DNA from: Patescibacteria group bacterium UBA2772
GTDB lineage: Bacteria > Patescibacteriota > Minisyncoccia > Moranbacterales > DUUL01
Length of the DNA: 64,000 nucleotides
Direction of reading: 5' to 3'
Assembly (NCBI GenBank): GCA_002352545.1
Contig: DEIO01000022.1
Location: forward strand, 1-64,000
Part shown: positions 46,553 through 55,262 of the stretch, piece by piece
Numbering within the stretch: the first letter of the stretch is position 1
How the letters are laid out: each line of letters begins with the position of its first letter
Notes under the pieces: model-generated
Seen by the model: only the letters and a program-made list of their open reading frames with translations
Told to the model about the DNA's origin: nothing
Database searches by the model: none
Made by a program: the position numbers and the translations under genes

Positions 46553-47287
46553 ATGGTAAGAACAATAAAAATGGGTATTTTGATAGTTTTGGCATTAATC
46601 TTAACAACAGTAACTGCAACAGCAAGTCCGATAACGGCTGTAACACAGTCCTTTGTAAGTGACGATCAATTCGCTGATTCACGGTTCCCTGATGAAGTTT
46701 CTCCAGGGAATAACCCATATGGTCAATATCTTTGGAGCGGACATCAGGAACATGGAAACATTCACGCTTATACCTTCTTAAAGTTTGAGATGGGCCAGGA
46801 CTGGAATTGGCAGATAGCTCAGTTAAATCTGCCGTTCAATGCTTTTAGCGGAAATGACGGAGAAACATCAGTTTGGTTTAATCCAAATGATTCTTGGACA
46901 GAAAATGATGTTACTTACGAAAATCTTGTAAGTGCAAGTACTTGGGATTGGACGAATCCTCTTTTATTGGCACGTGAATTTGTGCCTGGAGCTTATGGCG
47001 ATCCTGTAACACCTTTTTCCTTTGATGTTTCGAGTATCATAAATTTCGAAACCAATGACGTTGTTAGTCTTGTGATCGGTAGTATTTTGCCGAATCAAAT
47101 TGCTAATGGAGATTATTGGCGAGATATGGTCAATAGCGAATATTATGGTGGAGCATGTTCCGCTAAAGTAGTTGCAACAAATCCTGTTCCGGAACCAGCA
47201 ACTATGTTGCTCTTGGGTTTGGGTATTGGGCTCATCATCAGTATAGCTGGAACTGCACGTCGCAAGAAAAGTATTTTTGTAGCATAA
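46553..47287 (+). CDS. PEP-CTERM sorting-domain protein 2, DNRLRE-like
   Basis: The 244-residue protein starts with a signal peptide (MGILIVLALILTTVTATAS). The body has features of DNRLRE-type beta-sandwich domains (Y-T-F-L-K-F-E-M, then a later F-D-V-S-S-I-I-N), which are linked to carbohydrate binding in other proteins. The C-terminus is a clear PEP-CTERM: V-P-E-P-A, hydrophobic helix (TMLLLGLGIGLIISIAG), then R-R-K-K. AAAAGGA lies 9 nt before the ATG. It has its own promoter sharing a block with the small gene at 45139, and its own terminator. It is not a close copy of the first PEP-CTERM protein outside the tail. Confidence 0.86.
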   Translation: MVRTIKMGILIVLALILTTVTATASPITAVTQSFVSDDQFADSRFPDEVSPGNNPYGQYLWSGHQEHGNIHAYTFLKFEMGQDWNWQIAQLNLPFNAFSGNDGETSVWFNPNDSWTENDVTYENLVSASTWDWTNPLLLAREFVPGAYGDPVTPFSFDVSSIINFETNDVVSLVIGSILPNQIANGDYWRDMVNSEYYGGACSAKVVATNPVPEPATMLLLGLGIGLIISIAGTARRKKSIFVA

Positions 47288-47334
47288 TCTTTCCAACAAC
47301 AATAATAATAATGAGTTGTGTTTTTCAAAGAGCT

Positions 47335-47375
47335 GACTCCCTTCGACACAATGTTTGTCGAAGGGAGTCTTTATT
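47335..47375 (+). terminator. Intrinsic terminator of PEP-CTERM gene 2
   Basis: GACTCCCTTCGACA (47335-47348) pairs perfectly with TGTCGAAGGGAGTC (47356-47369) around a 7-nt loop, followed by TTTATT. It has one of the longest perfect stems in the window. Confidence 0.85.
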
Positions 47376-47397
47376 CATTAGTTTATTGGTTTATTTA

Positions 47398-47406
47398 TGC
47401 TATACT
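47398..47406 (+). promoter_or_regulatory. Extended -10 promoter of polA
   Basis: TGCTATACT is an extended -10; the -35 (TTAGTT at 17 bp) is weak. The leader would be about 55 nt. Confidence 0.5.
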
Positions 47407-47467
47407 TATTTTTAGAAGTTATTCAGAATATTTATGATTTAGAATTTTAAATAAGACAGAAAGACAA

Positions 47468-50185
47468 ATGATAAAAAAGAAAAAAGCCTTAGTACTGATT
47501 GATTCGAATGCTCTTATTCATAGAGCTTTTCATGCATTACCACCACTGACTAAAAAAGATGGGACACCAACAGGTGCGGTATATGGATATGCACTTACGT
47601 TATTAAATGTTATTGATCAATTGAAACCTGATTATATTGCAGCAACTTTTGACTTGAAAGGACCCACTTTTCGGCATAAGAAATATGATCAATATAAAGC
47701 TACTAGAAAAAAAGCTCCGGATGAACTTTATCAACAAATTCCAATTGTGAAAGAACTCTTACGAAGCTATGGTGTTGAAATTTTTGAGCAGTCAGGTTTC
47801 GAAGCTGATGATGTGATTGGTACGATAGCTAAAAGAGGTGAGTTCGGAGGGGATGAGAAAATTGAGAAAATCATTGTAACTGGTGATATGGATGCTTTGC
47901 AATTAGTTGATGATGATATTAAAGTGTTTACTTTGAGAAAAGGGATAAAGGATACTGTAATTTATGATGAGACTGCTGTAAAAGAGCGATACAAGCTTTC
48001 GCCAAAACAAATCATCGACTACAAATCTTTAAGGGGGGATGCTAGCGATAATATTCCAGGGGTGAAAGGTATTGGAGATAAAGGCGCTACTAATTTACTT
48101 ATCGAATATGGTGATCTTGAGGGTGTTTATAAAAATATAGAAAACATACCTGCAAAAGCTATGAAAAAGAAGCTTATAGAAGGCAAAGAAAGTGCTTTTT
48201 TGAGCTATTATTTAGCAACTATCGTAACTGATATGGATTTTGAGTTTGATTTAGAAAAATGTGAGTTTGGTAGATTGCAAAAAGATGGATTAGCTAGATT
48301 TTTTAGAGATATGGAATTCTATGCTCTTTTCAAACGATTAGGCGGAATAGAGGGAGGTGTTTCTGGAAAAGGAGAAGTGGTGGAAAAAAAACAAAAAGAG
48401 GTTGAAGTTTCTATTATTGAAAATGGTGATAAATTGGAAAGAATAGTTAGTGATATTAAAAAGAAAAAATCTTTTTCAATTTCTGCATTAACCGTGGATA
48501 ATAGATTTTTTAAGCCAGAAGTGATTGGTTTTGGAATAAGCCTGGATGGTGATAAGGGATATTTTGTTAAGATGGAGCTCGTCCAAGGACTAAGAGGAAT
48601 TATTTTGGATGAAGAAATTGAAAAGATTGGATACAACTTGAAATTTGATATGCAAGTTTCAAAGAACATCTTCAACGAGACTTTTAGTAAGAATATTTTT
48701 GATGTTCAAATTGCAGCATATCTTTTGGGTTCCTCGGGTAAAGATTTGGAAAAAATGGCTTTTTCTGAATTTGGAATGGAATTTGAAAACAAAGTTACAA
48801 AAAAGGGACAAGCAAGTTTATTAGATGATACAACTGAAACTGAGAAACTTGAATCTGCTGAAAAAGCAATTTGGCAAATACGCTTGAGCAAGAATTATAA
48901 AAGCGATTTGGAAAAAATTTCAAAACAACAGAAATTAAAAAAAGATGCTTCATTGAAAAAGGTTTTTGAAGAACTTGAAATGCCAATTGTTACTGTGCTG
49001 TCGGAAATAGAAGCTGCTGGGATAAAAGTGCAAACTCAAATTTTGGATGATATTTCAGTTTTTGCTCAAAGTGAATTAGATGGTTTAGAGAAAGAGATTT
49101 GTAGACAGGCTGATGAAAGGTTTAACGTTAATTCACCAAGTCAATTGGCTGTAATTTTGTATCAAAAATTGGAAATTTCAACTAAGGATGTGAAAAAGGG
49201 TAAAATGGGATTTTCAACCGCAGCTGGTGAATTGGATAAAATCAAAAATCTTCATCCGATAATTCCTCTTATTGAGAAATATAGAGAATTATTTAAGATT
49301 AAAACAACCTATACTGATGCTTTGCCAAGATTAGTAGAAGATGACAAAAGAATTCATGCACATTTCAATCAAGCAGTTGCGGCGACAGGAAGACTTTCTT
49401 CTTCAGACCCAAACTTGCAAAATATTCCAAAGAGAGGAAAACTTGCTAAAATGATCAGAGGTTCTTTTGTTAGTGAGAAAGGAACAATTTTTGTTTCTGC
49501 TGATTATTCACAGGTTGATCTTAGAGTAGCGGCTCATCTCTCTGAAGATCCTCGTATGATAGAGACTTTTAAAAGCGGCAAAGATGTTCATAGGGCAACA
49601 GCAGCTTGGGTAAATGATATTTCAGAGGAAGAGGTTACTGACAAACAGAGAAGTGAGGCTAAATCTCTTAATTTTGGAATTTTATACGGAATGGGCTTAT
49701 ACGGTTTTATGCAAGACTCAGGTGTGTCACGAGATAGAGCCAAATTTTTTATGGATGAGTACATGAAAACTTTTTCTAAGCTGAAAGAATTTATAGAAAA
49801 AGTTAAAGAGCAAACAAGAGCGGACGGTTTTGTTGAAACTGAGATTGGAAGAAGGCGTTATATTCCAACAATCAATTCTCATAATGCTATGATGCGAAGT
49901 GCAGCTGAAAGAACTGCAATTAATTTACCAATTCAGGGTCTTGCTGCTGATATTATGAAACTTTCAATGATAGCAGCTCAAAAAGATTTACTTGGAAAGT
50001 ACAATAAAGAAAAAACTTTAGTAAAAATGATTCTACAAATTCACGATGAAATGGTTTTTGAAGTTGATAAGGGCATTGTAGATGAGTTTGAAAAGGATCT
50101 TAAGGAGTCGATGGAAGGGGTGTATAAGTTGAAAGTTCCATTAGTTGTTGATGTTTCGAGGGGTGAAAACTGGGGAGAATTATAG
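47468..50185 (+). CDS. polA: DNA polymerase I
   Basis: Pol I fills gaps and removes RNA primers. The 905 residues hold a 5' nuclease domain (about 1-290) with its acidic motifs (F-E-A-D-D-V, T-G-D-M-D-A, D-A-S-D-N-I-P-G), a degenerate 3'-5' exonuclease domain, and a family A polymerase domain. In the exonuclease domain the first acidic pair (D-x-E) reads A-L-T, while the N-L-K-F-D and F-D aspartates remain, so proofreading is probably lost. Motif A reads D679-Y-S-Q-V-D684-L-R, with Asp where most family members have the Glu steric gate. Motif B (R-x-x-A-K-S-L-N-F-G) and motif C (H859-D-E861) are normal. Confidence 0.96.
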   Translation: MIKKKKALVLIDSNALIHRAFHALPPLTKKDGTPTGAVYGYALTLLNVIDQLKPDYIAATFDLKGPTFRHKKYDQYKATRKKAPDELYQQIPIVKELLRSYGVEIFEQSGFEADDVIGTIAKRGEFGGDEKIEKIIVTGDMDALQLVDDDIKVFTLRKGIKDTVIYDETAVKERYKLSPKQIIDYKSLRGDASDNIPGVKGIGDKGATNLLIEYGDLEGVYKNIENIPAKAMKKKLIEGKESAFLSYYLATIVTDMDFEFDLEKCEFGRLQKDGLARFFRDMEFYALFKRLGGIEGGVSGKGEVVEKKQKEVEVSIIENGDKLERIVSDIKKKKSFSISALTVDNRFFKPEVIGFGISLDGDKGYFVKMELVQGLRGIILDEEIEKIGYNLKFDMQVSKNIFNETFSKNIFDVQIAAYLLGSSGKDLEKMAFSEFGMEFENKVTKKGQASLLDDTTETEKLESAEKAIWQIRLSKNYKSDLEKISKQQKLKKDASLKKVFEELEMPIVTVLSEIEAAGIKVQTQILDDISVFAQSELDGLEKEICRQADERFNVNSPSQLAVILYQKLEISTKDVKKGKMGFSTAAGELDKIKNLHPIIPLIEKYRELFKIKTTYTDALPRLVEDDKRIHAHFNQAVAATGRLSSSDPNLQNIPKRGKLAKMIRGSFVSEKGTIFVSADYSQVDLRVAAHLSEDPRMIETFKSGKDVHRATAAWVNDISEEEVTDKQRSEAKSLNFGILYGMGLYGFMQDSGVSRDRAKFFMDEYMKTFSKLKEFIEKVKEQTRADGFVETEIGRRRYIPTINSHNAMMRSAAERTAINLPIQGLAADIMKLSMIAAQKDLLGKYNKEKTLVKMILQIHDEMVFEVDKGIVDEFEKDLKESMEGVYKLKVPLVVDVSRGENWGEL

Positions 50186-50244
50186 ATGTTTTTATCCAAA
50201 AGTTGAGTTATAAAAACCCAAACTATTAATATAGTATATCTGAT

Positions 50245-50778
50245 ATGAAAGTTATTATTGGTTCAAAAAATAAAGTAAAAGTTGAAGCAGTAAAAGAAAC
50301 TGTTGCTGATTATGAGCTTTTTTCTTCTGCTGTGTTTGATGCTTTTGAGGTTGAATCTGGTGTGGCTGATCAGCCAAAGTCTTTAGAAGAAGTTGTTCAA
50401 GGTGCACAAAACAGGGCAAAAAATGCTTTTAAGAGTGGCGATCTTGGTTTTGGTTTGGAATCAGGACTTATGAGTGTACCAGGTTCAAAGTCGGGTGTGA
50501 TGGATTTTTGTGCCTGTGCAATTTTTGATGGTAAAGATTTTCATCTTGGACTTTCTTCTTGCTTTGAGCGTCCAATGGAAATGAATAGATTGATGTTAGA
50601 AGAAGGACTTGACATGAGCCAGGCTTGCAATAAAATTGGTCTAACTGATAATTCTGAAATTGGTTCTAATGAAGGTGTGATTGGAATCTTGACTAAAGGA
50701 AGGATGACAAGAAAAGACTACACAAAACAGTCGATTATTACAGCTCTTATCCATTTAGAGAATGCAGAGTTGTATTAG
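50245..50778 (+). CDS. YjjX/DUF84-type inosine/xanthosine triphosphatase
   Basis: The 177-residue protein opens I-I-G-S-K-N-K-V-K-V-E-A-V, the N-terminal nucleotide-binding motif of the DUF84/YjjX NTPases. It also has S-G-V-A-D-Q-P (near residue 40), G-A-x-N-R-A-K-N-A and G-L-E-S-G-L. Relatives hydrolyse ITP and XTP, keeping deaminated purine nucleotides out of nucleic acid. That fits a position between polA and mutM, both DNA maintenance genes. The gene lies 59 bp after polA and is probably co-transcribed. The family call is firm; substrate choice is inferred. Confidence 0.88.
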   Translation: MKVIIGSKNKVKVEAVKETVADYELFSSAVFDAFEVESGVADQPKSLEEVVQGAQNRAKNAFKSGDLGFGLESGLMSVPGSKSGVMDFCACAIFDGKDFHLGLSSCFERPMEMNRLMLEEGLDMSQACNKIGLTDNSEIGSNEGVIGILTKGRMTRKDYTKQSIITALIHLENAELY

Positions 50779-50810
50779 GAACGATATCCAATGTCTATGA
50801 ATGGAATTTC

Positions 50811-50839
50811 TTGCAATTGAAAATAATGATTGATAGGAT
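50811..50839 (+). promoter_or_regulatory. Promoter of mutM
   Basis: TTGCAA (50811-50816) and TAGGAT (50834-50839) are 17 bp apart. The leader would be about 40 nt. Confidence 0.5.
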
Positions 50840-50883
50840 AAGACATAGTTTTAATGATCAAGTAAATTTCAGAAATAAGCTTT

Positions 50884-51732
50884 ATGCCAGAGTTGCCAGA
50901 AGTTCAAACAGTTGTAAATGATTTAAGAGAAAAACTCATTGGCTTTGAAATAAAAGAATTTTCATCTTTTTGGAAAAAAAATATCGGATGTGGATTTTTG
51001 GAGTTCAAAAAAAGAGTTATTGGTCGAAAAATCAAAGGTGTTAGGCGGATTGCTAAGTTTATAGTTCTGGATCTAGGTGATGAGGGGTATGTGGTTTTGC
51101 ATCTTAGAATGACGGGACAACTCTTAGTAATAGAAGAGGCTTTCTCGTTGGAAGATATTTCTGTAGAGAAAAGAAATCACGTCCGTCATTTTTGGGTTTT
51201 GGAGAATAAAAGTAATAAGATTGGTTTATTTTTCCACGATGTCAGGAAGTTTGCAACTATTGACTATACAAGGGATTTAGACAATTATAAGAGCTTCACA
51301 AAGCTTGGACTAGAGCCTTTTTCGGATGAATTTAATTTAGAAAATTTAGGAAAAGTTTTTGATACACAAAAGAGTGTTAGAAGTGTATTGTTAGATCAGA
51401 GTAAAATTGTGGGAATTGGTAATATCTATGTAAGTGAAATCTTGTTTCATGCTGGTATATATCCTGGAAGAAAATCCAGTGAGTTATCAAAAGAAGATGT
51501 GAAAAAAATTAAAATAGAAACCGTAAAAATTCTAAGAAAGACAATTGAAAAAAGAGGCACAACTTTTAGCGATTATCGTGATTCAAAAGGAGATAAGGGA
51601 AGTTTTCAAAAAATGTTAAAAGTGTATAATAAAAGAGGTAAACAGTGTGGGATTAAATCTTGTACTGGAATCATAGACAAAGAGACCTTGGAACAAAGGA
51701 GTTCATTTTGGTGTCCAGTTTGTCAAAAATGA
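50884..51732 (+). CDS. mutM: Formamidopyrimidine-DNA glycosylase
   Basis: Fpg/MutM excises 8-oxoguanine and ring-opened purines and nicks the strand. After removal of Met, the catalytic Pro and Glu lead the canonical P-E-L-P-E-V-Q-T-V. The R-I-A-K-F lysine and the helix-two-turn-helix region (V-G-I-G-N-I-Y-V-S-E-I-L-F) are present. The C-terminal zinc finger is complete but its first pair is spaced C-x4-C (C-G-I-K-S-C) rather than the usual C-x2-C; the last is C-P-V-C. At 282 residues it is of normal length. It ends TGA followed at once by in-frame TAG. Confidence 0.95.
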   Translation: MPELPEVQTVVNDLREKLIGFEIKEFSSFWKKNIGCGFLEFKKRVIGRKIKGVRRIAKFIVLDLGDEGYVVLHLRMTGQLLVIEEAFSLEDISVEKRNHVRHFWVLENKSNKIGLFFHDVRKFATIDYTRDLDNYKSFTKLGLEPFSDEFNLENLGKVFDTQKSVRSVLLDQSKIVGIGNIYVSEILFHAGIYPGRKSSELSKEDVKKIKIETVKILRKTIEKRGTTFSDYRDSKGDKGSFQKMLKVYNKRGKQCGIKSCTGIIDKETLEQRSSFWCPVCQK

Positions 51733-51763
51733 TAGGTAAAGTTCAATTAGGTAAAACAAAAGA

Positions 51764-53029
51764 ATGAATCAAAATCAAAAGATGTCAAATAAGTTTTCAG
51801 GCGGAACATATCGTTCTCCAGTAAGACCTGTGGGTGGACGGCAAGGTAGCGGAAATCCTGTTAATAATTTCGAAAAGAAACCAGTGAGTGGCAAAAATAA
51901 TAAAGGAAAGATGGGACTTGTTATTTTTGTTTTAATAGTGGTCCTTATTGTCGGCTTTGTTGGAAGAAGAATCTTGCAGACACTAGGTGATAGAAAGATG
52001 GGAAAGCCAATCGAAGTTATTAATGATCCAACTGAGATTCCAAAGGAATATCCAACTGCTAATACAGAGGATGTGAGTCCAATTTCAGGACTTGCTTGTG
52101 ATGGTTGGGATAAGCGAGCTATTGCTGTAATGCAACCTGCTGATGTTTCAGCAAGGCCATTGGCAGGGCTTTCCGAAGCAGATATGGTAGTTGAAATGCC
52201 AGTTTTACCAAGCGGAAAACCGAGACTTATGGGTGTTTATATTTGTGGAAATCCAGAGGAAGTTGGTTCGATGAGAAGCGCTAGGCATGATTTTTTGCAC
52301 ATTGCTAAGGGGCTTGATGCTATTATGGTTCATTGGGGAGGTTCTCAGTTTGCTAAGGAGAAATTGAAAGCAGGCCTTATTGATAATATGAACTGTAACA
52401 ATGATGGGGGGCAGTCTGCAGCACAGTATTGCTTCAGAAAAGAGGGTTTTGCTAATCGTGTTGATAGTGGATATGCAAAATTTGGAAAAATATTAGAAGG
52501 CGCTAAGAATTTTGGTTATTCTTCGGAAGGAAAATTTTCTGGTTATGCTCATCAAGGTGAAGCACCAATAGGGGATCGAATTGAAAACGGACTTTTGAAA
52601 GTTGGACTCGATTCATCTTCTGGTGATTTTTATGTTGAATATCAATATGACAAAGAAACAAATTCATATCTTAGATTTTGGGCTAAAGAAGAAGACACAG
52701 ACAGAAATGATGGTGACAGAATTGCTCCTAAAAATGTAGTTATTTTAATTGCTTCCCAAGAAATTATGATTGATGATAATAATAGTGTTTATAATAATGT
52801 TCAGCTTGGTGACCCTTGGTATGATAGTAGTGATTCTGGTGAAGCATTCTATTATTTTAATGGGAAAGAAATTCGTGGAAAGTGGAAGAAGGATAAATCT
52901 AGAATGGATTCAAAGATGTTATTTCTGGATCAAAACGGAAATGAAATTAAATTTGTACCAGGTCAGATTTGGGTTGAAGTACTTGAGCCAGGAAGAACTT
53001 TGAAGTGGGTTACTGATGAGAACTTATAA
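51764..53029 (+). CDS. DUF3048 domain protein, membrane-anchored
   Basis: The 421-residue protein has a polar, Gly/Pro-rich cytoplasmic start of about 48 residues and one transmembrane helix at about 49-64 (MGLVIFVLIVVLIVGFV). An exported region follows with DUF3048 landmarks: P-I-S-G-L, A-I-A-V-M-Q, A-R-P-L-A-G-L-S-E-A-D-M-V-V-E, M-R-S-A-R and H-W-G-G-S-Q. The family includes Bacillus YerB; its biochemical role is not established. Six cysteines lie in the exported part, perhaps disulphide-bonded and served by the redox protein at 35702. It sits 31 bp after mutM and just ahead of holA. Confidence 0.85.
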   Translation: MNQNQKMSNKFSGGTYRSPVRPVGGRQGSGNPVNNFEKKPVSGKNNKGKMGLVIFVLIVVLIVGFVGRRILQTLGDRKMGKPIEVINDPTEIPKEYPTANTEDVSPISGLACDGWDKRAIAVMQPADVSARPLAGLSEADMVVEMPVLPSGKPRLMGVYICGNPEEVGSMRSARHDFLHIAKGLDAIMVHWGGSQFAKEKLKAGLIDNMNCNNDGGQSAAQYCFRKEGFANRVDSGYAKFGKILEGAKNFGYSSEGKFSGYAHQGEAPIGDRIENGLLKVGLDSSSGDFYVEYQYDKETNSYLRFWAKEEDTDRNDGDRIAPKNVVILIASQEIMIDDNNSVYNNVQLGDPWYDSSDSGEAFYYFNGKEIRGKWKKDKSRMDSKMLFLDQNGNEIKFVPGQIWVEVLEPGRTLKWVTDENL

Positions 53030-53044
53030 TATATTTTGATGATT

Positions 53045-53064
53045 GAGGAGGGGATATGGTTTAG
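53045..53064 (+). other. Shine-Dalgarno site followed by a two-codon frame
   Basis: GAGGAGGGG is followed at 53056 by ATG-GTT-TAG-TAA-TAA. It lies just before holA but points at a Met-Val dipeptide, not at the holA start, which is 23 nt further on. It could be a decoy or initiation-pausing element, or chance. Confidence 0.25.
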
Positions 53065-53078
53065 TAATAAGCGATGTG

Positions 53079-54053
53079 ATGATAAAGTTTTACTTTGGAG
53101 AAGAAAAATATTTAGTCTTTTCTCAATATCGAAAAGAAAGGTTGAATTTCGAAAAAAATAACCCCGATGCACATATCGGAGAGTTTGATTTTAAAAAAGT
53201 CATTGATCTGAAACAAGTAGCAGAAGAACTTATTTCAGGAGGTGGCTTATTTGCTTCAAAAAAAATGTTGATTTTACGTAACATAAATGAAGTATCCGTG
53301 ACTTTTCAAGAACAATTCTTGGAATTATTGAAAAATCCAATAGTAAGTGAAGGTGATGAATTGGAACTTCTAATAATTGCCTTGGAAAAAGGAAAGTTCT
53401 CTACCAAACTTAAAGGTTTTTTGACTAGAAAAACTAAAAGAAAAATTGAAAGTATCGAGTTCAAAAGAAAAAAGGGAATGGAACTTGAAAAATGGGTTTT
53501 GTTGGAAATTAATAGACGCTCAAATAAAGATGTTTCTATTAAGAGCATTGCTTTAAAAGAGTTAATTCTTTTAACAAACGGAGATCTTTGGAAACTTAAT
53601 AGCGAAATAGATAAGTTGATTTGTTTTGTTGATAAGGGGGAGATATCTAAAATGGATATTGAAAAAATATGCAATGGTGAAATGGAGGCAGGAGTTTTTG
53701 ATTTAATTGATGCTGTTGGTGCAAAAAATCTTGAGAAAGCGATAACATTAAAAAATCGTTTGATCACCCAGGGGGATAATGAATTTTTTATTTTTTCGAT
53801 GATTACCTCACAGCTCAGAAATCTTATTAAAGTAGAGTTTTGTGTTAGCAATGGAATATACAACGCAGACAGAATTGCTAAAAAATGTAAACTACATCCA
53901 TTTGTTGCAAAAAAAACATTAGCACAAGTTAGAAGTTTCTCAAAAAATAAACTGAAAAGAGTGTATGATTTAGCAGCAAGAATTGATCAAGAGGCTAAGA
54001 TTGGACAACGAGATATGAAAGAGGCTCTAGATTATTTTATTGCTAAGATATAA
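53079..54053 (+). CDS. holA: DNA polymerase III, delta subunit
   Basis: Delta is the clamp-loader subunit that opens the sliding clamp. I chose ATG 53079 because M-I-K-F-Y-F-G-E-E-K-Y matches the usual family opening; a TTG at 53043 would add 12 residues that match nothing. The protein of about 324 residues shows an N-terminal Rossmann-like part with the G-G-L-F clamp-binding region near residue 58. The helical middle includes the L-x-x-L-T-N-G-D-L-x-x-L-x-x-E-I-x-K-L segment. The C-terminal domain is a helical collar. It overlaps nothing and ends 2 bp before xseA. Confidence 0.88.
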   Translation: MIKFYFGEEKYLVFSQYRKERLNFEKNNPDAHIGEFDFKKVIDLKQVAEELISGGGLFASKKMLILRNINEVSVTFQEQFLELLKNPIVSEGDELELLIIALEKGKFSTKLKGFLTRKTKRKIESIEFKRKKGMELEKWVLLEINRRSNKDVSIKSIALKELILLTNGDLWKLNSEIDKLICFVDKGEISKMDIEKICNGEMEAGVFDLIDAVGAKNLEKAITLKNRLITQGDNEFFIFSMITSQLRNLIKVEFCVSNGIYNADRIAKKCKLHPFVAKKTLAQVRSFSKNKLKRVYDLAARIDQEAKIGQRDMKEALDYFIAKI

Positions 54054-54055
54054 TT

Positions 54056-55252
54056 ATGATTGAAATTAAAAAAGAGGCTCCAATATTTTCAGTTTCACAA
54101 TATGTCGAATTTATAAATGATTTAGTTACAATCACACCAGTTTTGGTTGAAGGAGAAGTTAGTAATTATAGAGATATTCCTGGCAGGAATTTTTGTTATT
54201 TTGATATCAAGGATAAGAACAGTGCTGTGAAATGTTTTCAAGGATTTTGGAGTAGCAAGAAGATTTCACTTGAAAATGGTTCTACGATTAGAGTTTTTGG
54301 TTATCCTACATTGCAAAAGAATGGTTCTTTGGTGATTGATGTGAGAGAAGTTTTTTTTGTTGGTAATGGTGTTCTTAGAAAAAGATATGAAGAATTAAAA
54401 GAATCTCTTAAGAAAGAAGGACTGTTTAAAGATTCCTATAAGAAGGAATTGCCAAGTTTCCCAGGTCATATTGGTCTTATTGCGGGGAAAAGATCAAGTG
54501 CCTACCATGACGTTACTACTGAGCTTTCTGAGAGGTGGGGTGATATCAAAATATCTTTTTGTGGTGCAAAGGTGCAAGGCATAAACGCTCGTAAAGAAAT
54601 TGTGGATGCAATTAGGTATTTTAATAGACACAAGGATGTAGATGTTTTAATTTTAGCGAGAGGTGGTGGAAGTATGGAAGATTTACAAGCATTTGATTCA
54701 GAAGAAGTGGTGCGAGAGATATTTGCTTCTAAAATTCCAATAATTAGTGCAATTGGACATGAAGATCATTGGACGTTGGTTGACTTTGTTGCTGATGTGA
54801 GAGCTAAAACTCCGACTAAAGCTGCACAAGTGGCTGTTCCAGATAAAGAGGAGATTCTTGAAAGAATGAATTTTTTCTCGACTAGATCAAGGAGTTTGTT
54901 AAAGAATAGATTAAATGAAGTCGGTATGAACCTTGATTTATACCAGAATAGACTGGTTTCTGGTTCAAGAGAAGTTATTAGTATGATGAATCAAGAGCTA
55001 AGACTGTGTGAGCGAAGGTCGAATGAATATGCAAAAAGAATTATACTAGAAACGAAGGAAACTTTAGAAAATTACAAAAGAGTTTTAGAAGCTCTAAATC
55101 CTTCTAATGTTCTTTCCCGGGGATTTGCTATTGTAGAGAAAGAAGGTGTTAGAATCAGTGATATAAATGAAGTTTCGAAGGGTGATGAGGTTTTAGTGAG
55201 GTTGCAAAATGGTGAAATACGCAGTAAGATACAAGCAGTTAAAAAAGTTTAA
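54056..55252 (+). CDS. xseA: Exodeoxyribonuclease VII, large subunit
   Basis: ExoVII degrades single-stranded DNA from both ends. The 398-residue XseA begins with F-S-V-S-Q-Y-V-E-F-I-N-D-L and an N-terminal OB-fold (V-E-G-E-V-S-N-Y, F-D-I-K-D). The catalytic domain has G-L-I-A-G-K-R-S-S-A-Y-H-D, R-G-G-G-S-M-E-D-L-Q-A-F-D and A-I-G-H-E-D-H. The A-D-x-R-A-x-T-P-T-K-A-A block and the coiled-coil C-terminal part with N-V-L-S-R-G-F-A-I are also present. It starts 2 bp after holA and xseB follows, so holA-xseA-xseB form an operon. Confidence 0.95.
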   Translation: MIEIKKEAPIFSVSQYVEFINDLVTITPVLVEGEVSNYRDIPGRNFCYFDIKDKNSAVKCFQGFWSSKKISLENGSTIRVFGYPTLQKNGSLVIDVREVFFVGNGVLRKRYEELKESLKKEGLFKDSYKKELPSFPGHIGLIAGKRSSAYHDVTTELSERWGDIKISFCGAKVQGINARKEIVDAIRYFNRHKDVDVLILARGGGSMEDLQAFDSEEVVREIFASKIPIISAIGHEDHWTLVDFVADVRAKTPTKAAQVAVPDKEEILERMNFFSTRSRSLLKNRLNEVGMNLDLYQNRLVSGSREVISMMNQELRLCERRSNEYAKRIILETKETLENYKRVLEALNPSNVLSRGFAIVEKEGVRISDINEVSKGDEVLVRLQNGEIRSKIQAVKKV

Positions 55253-55262
55253 AGTTTCTTTT

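Noticed and set aside
53306..53863. 185-codon open frame on the minus strand
   Set aside because: It lies inside holA, is Ser/Ile/Phe-rich, and has no recognisable domain; holA is clearly the real gene.
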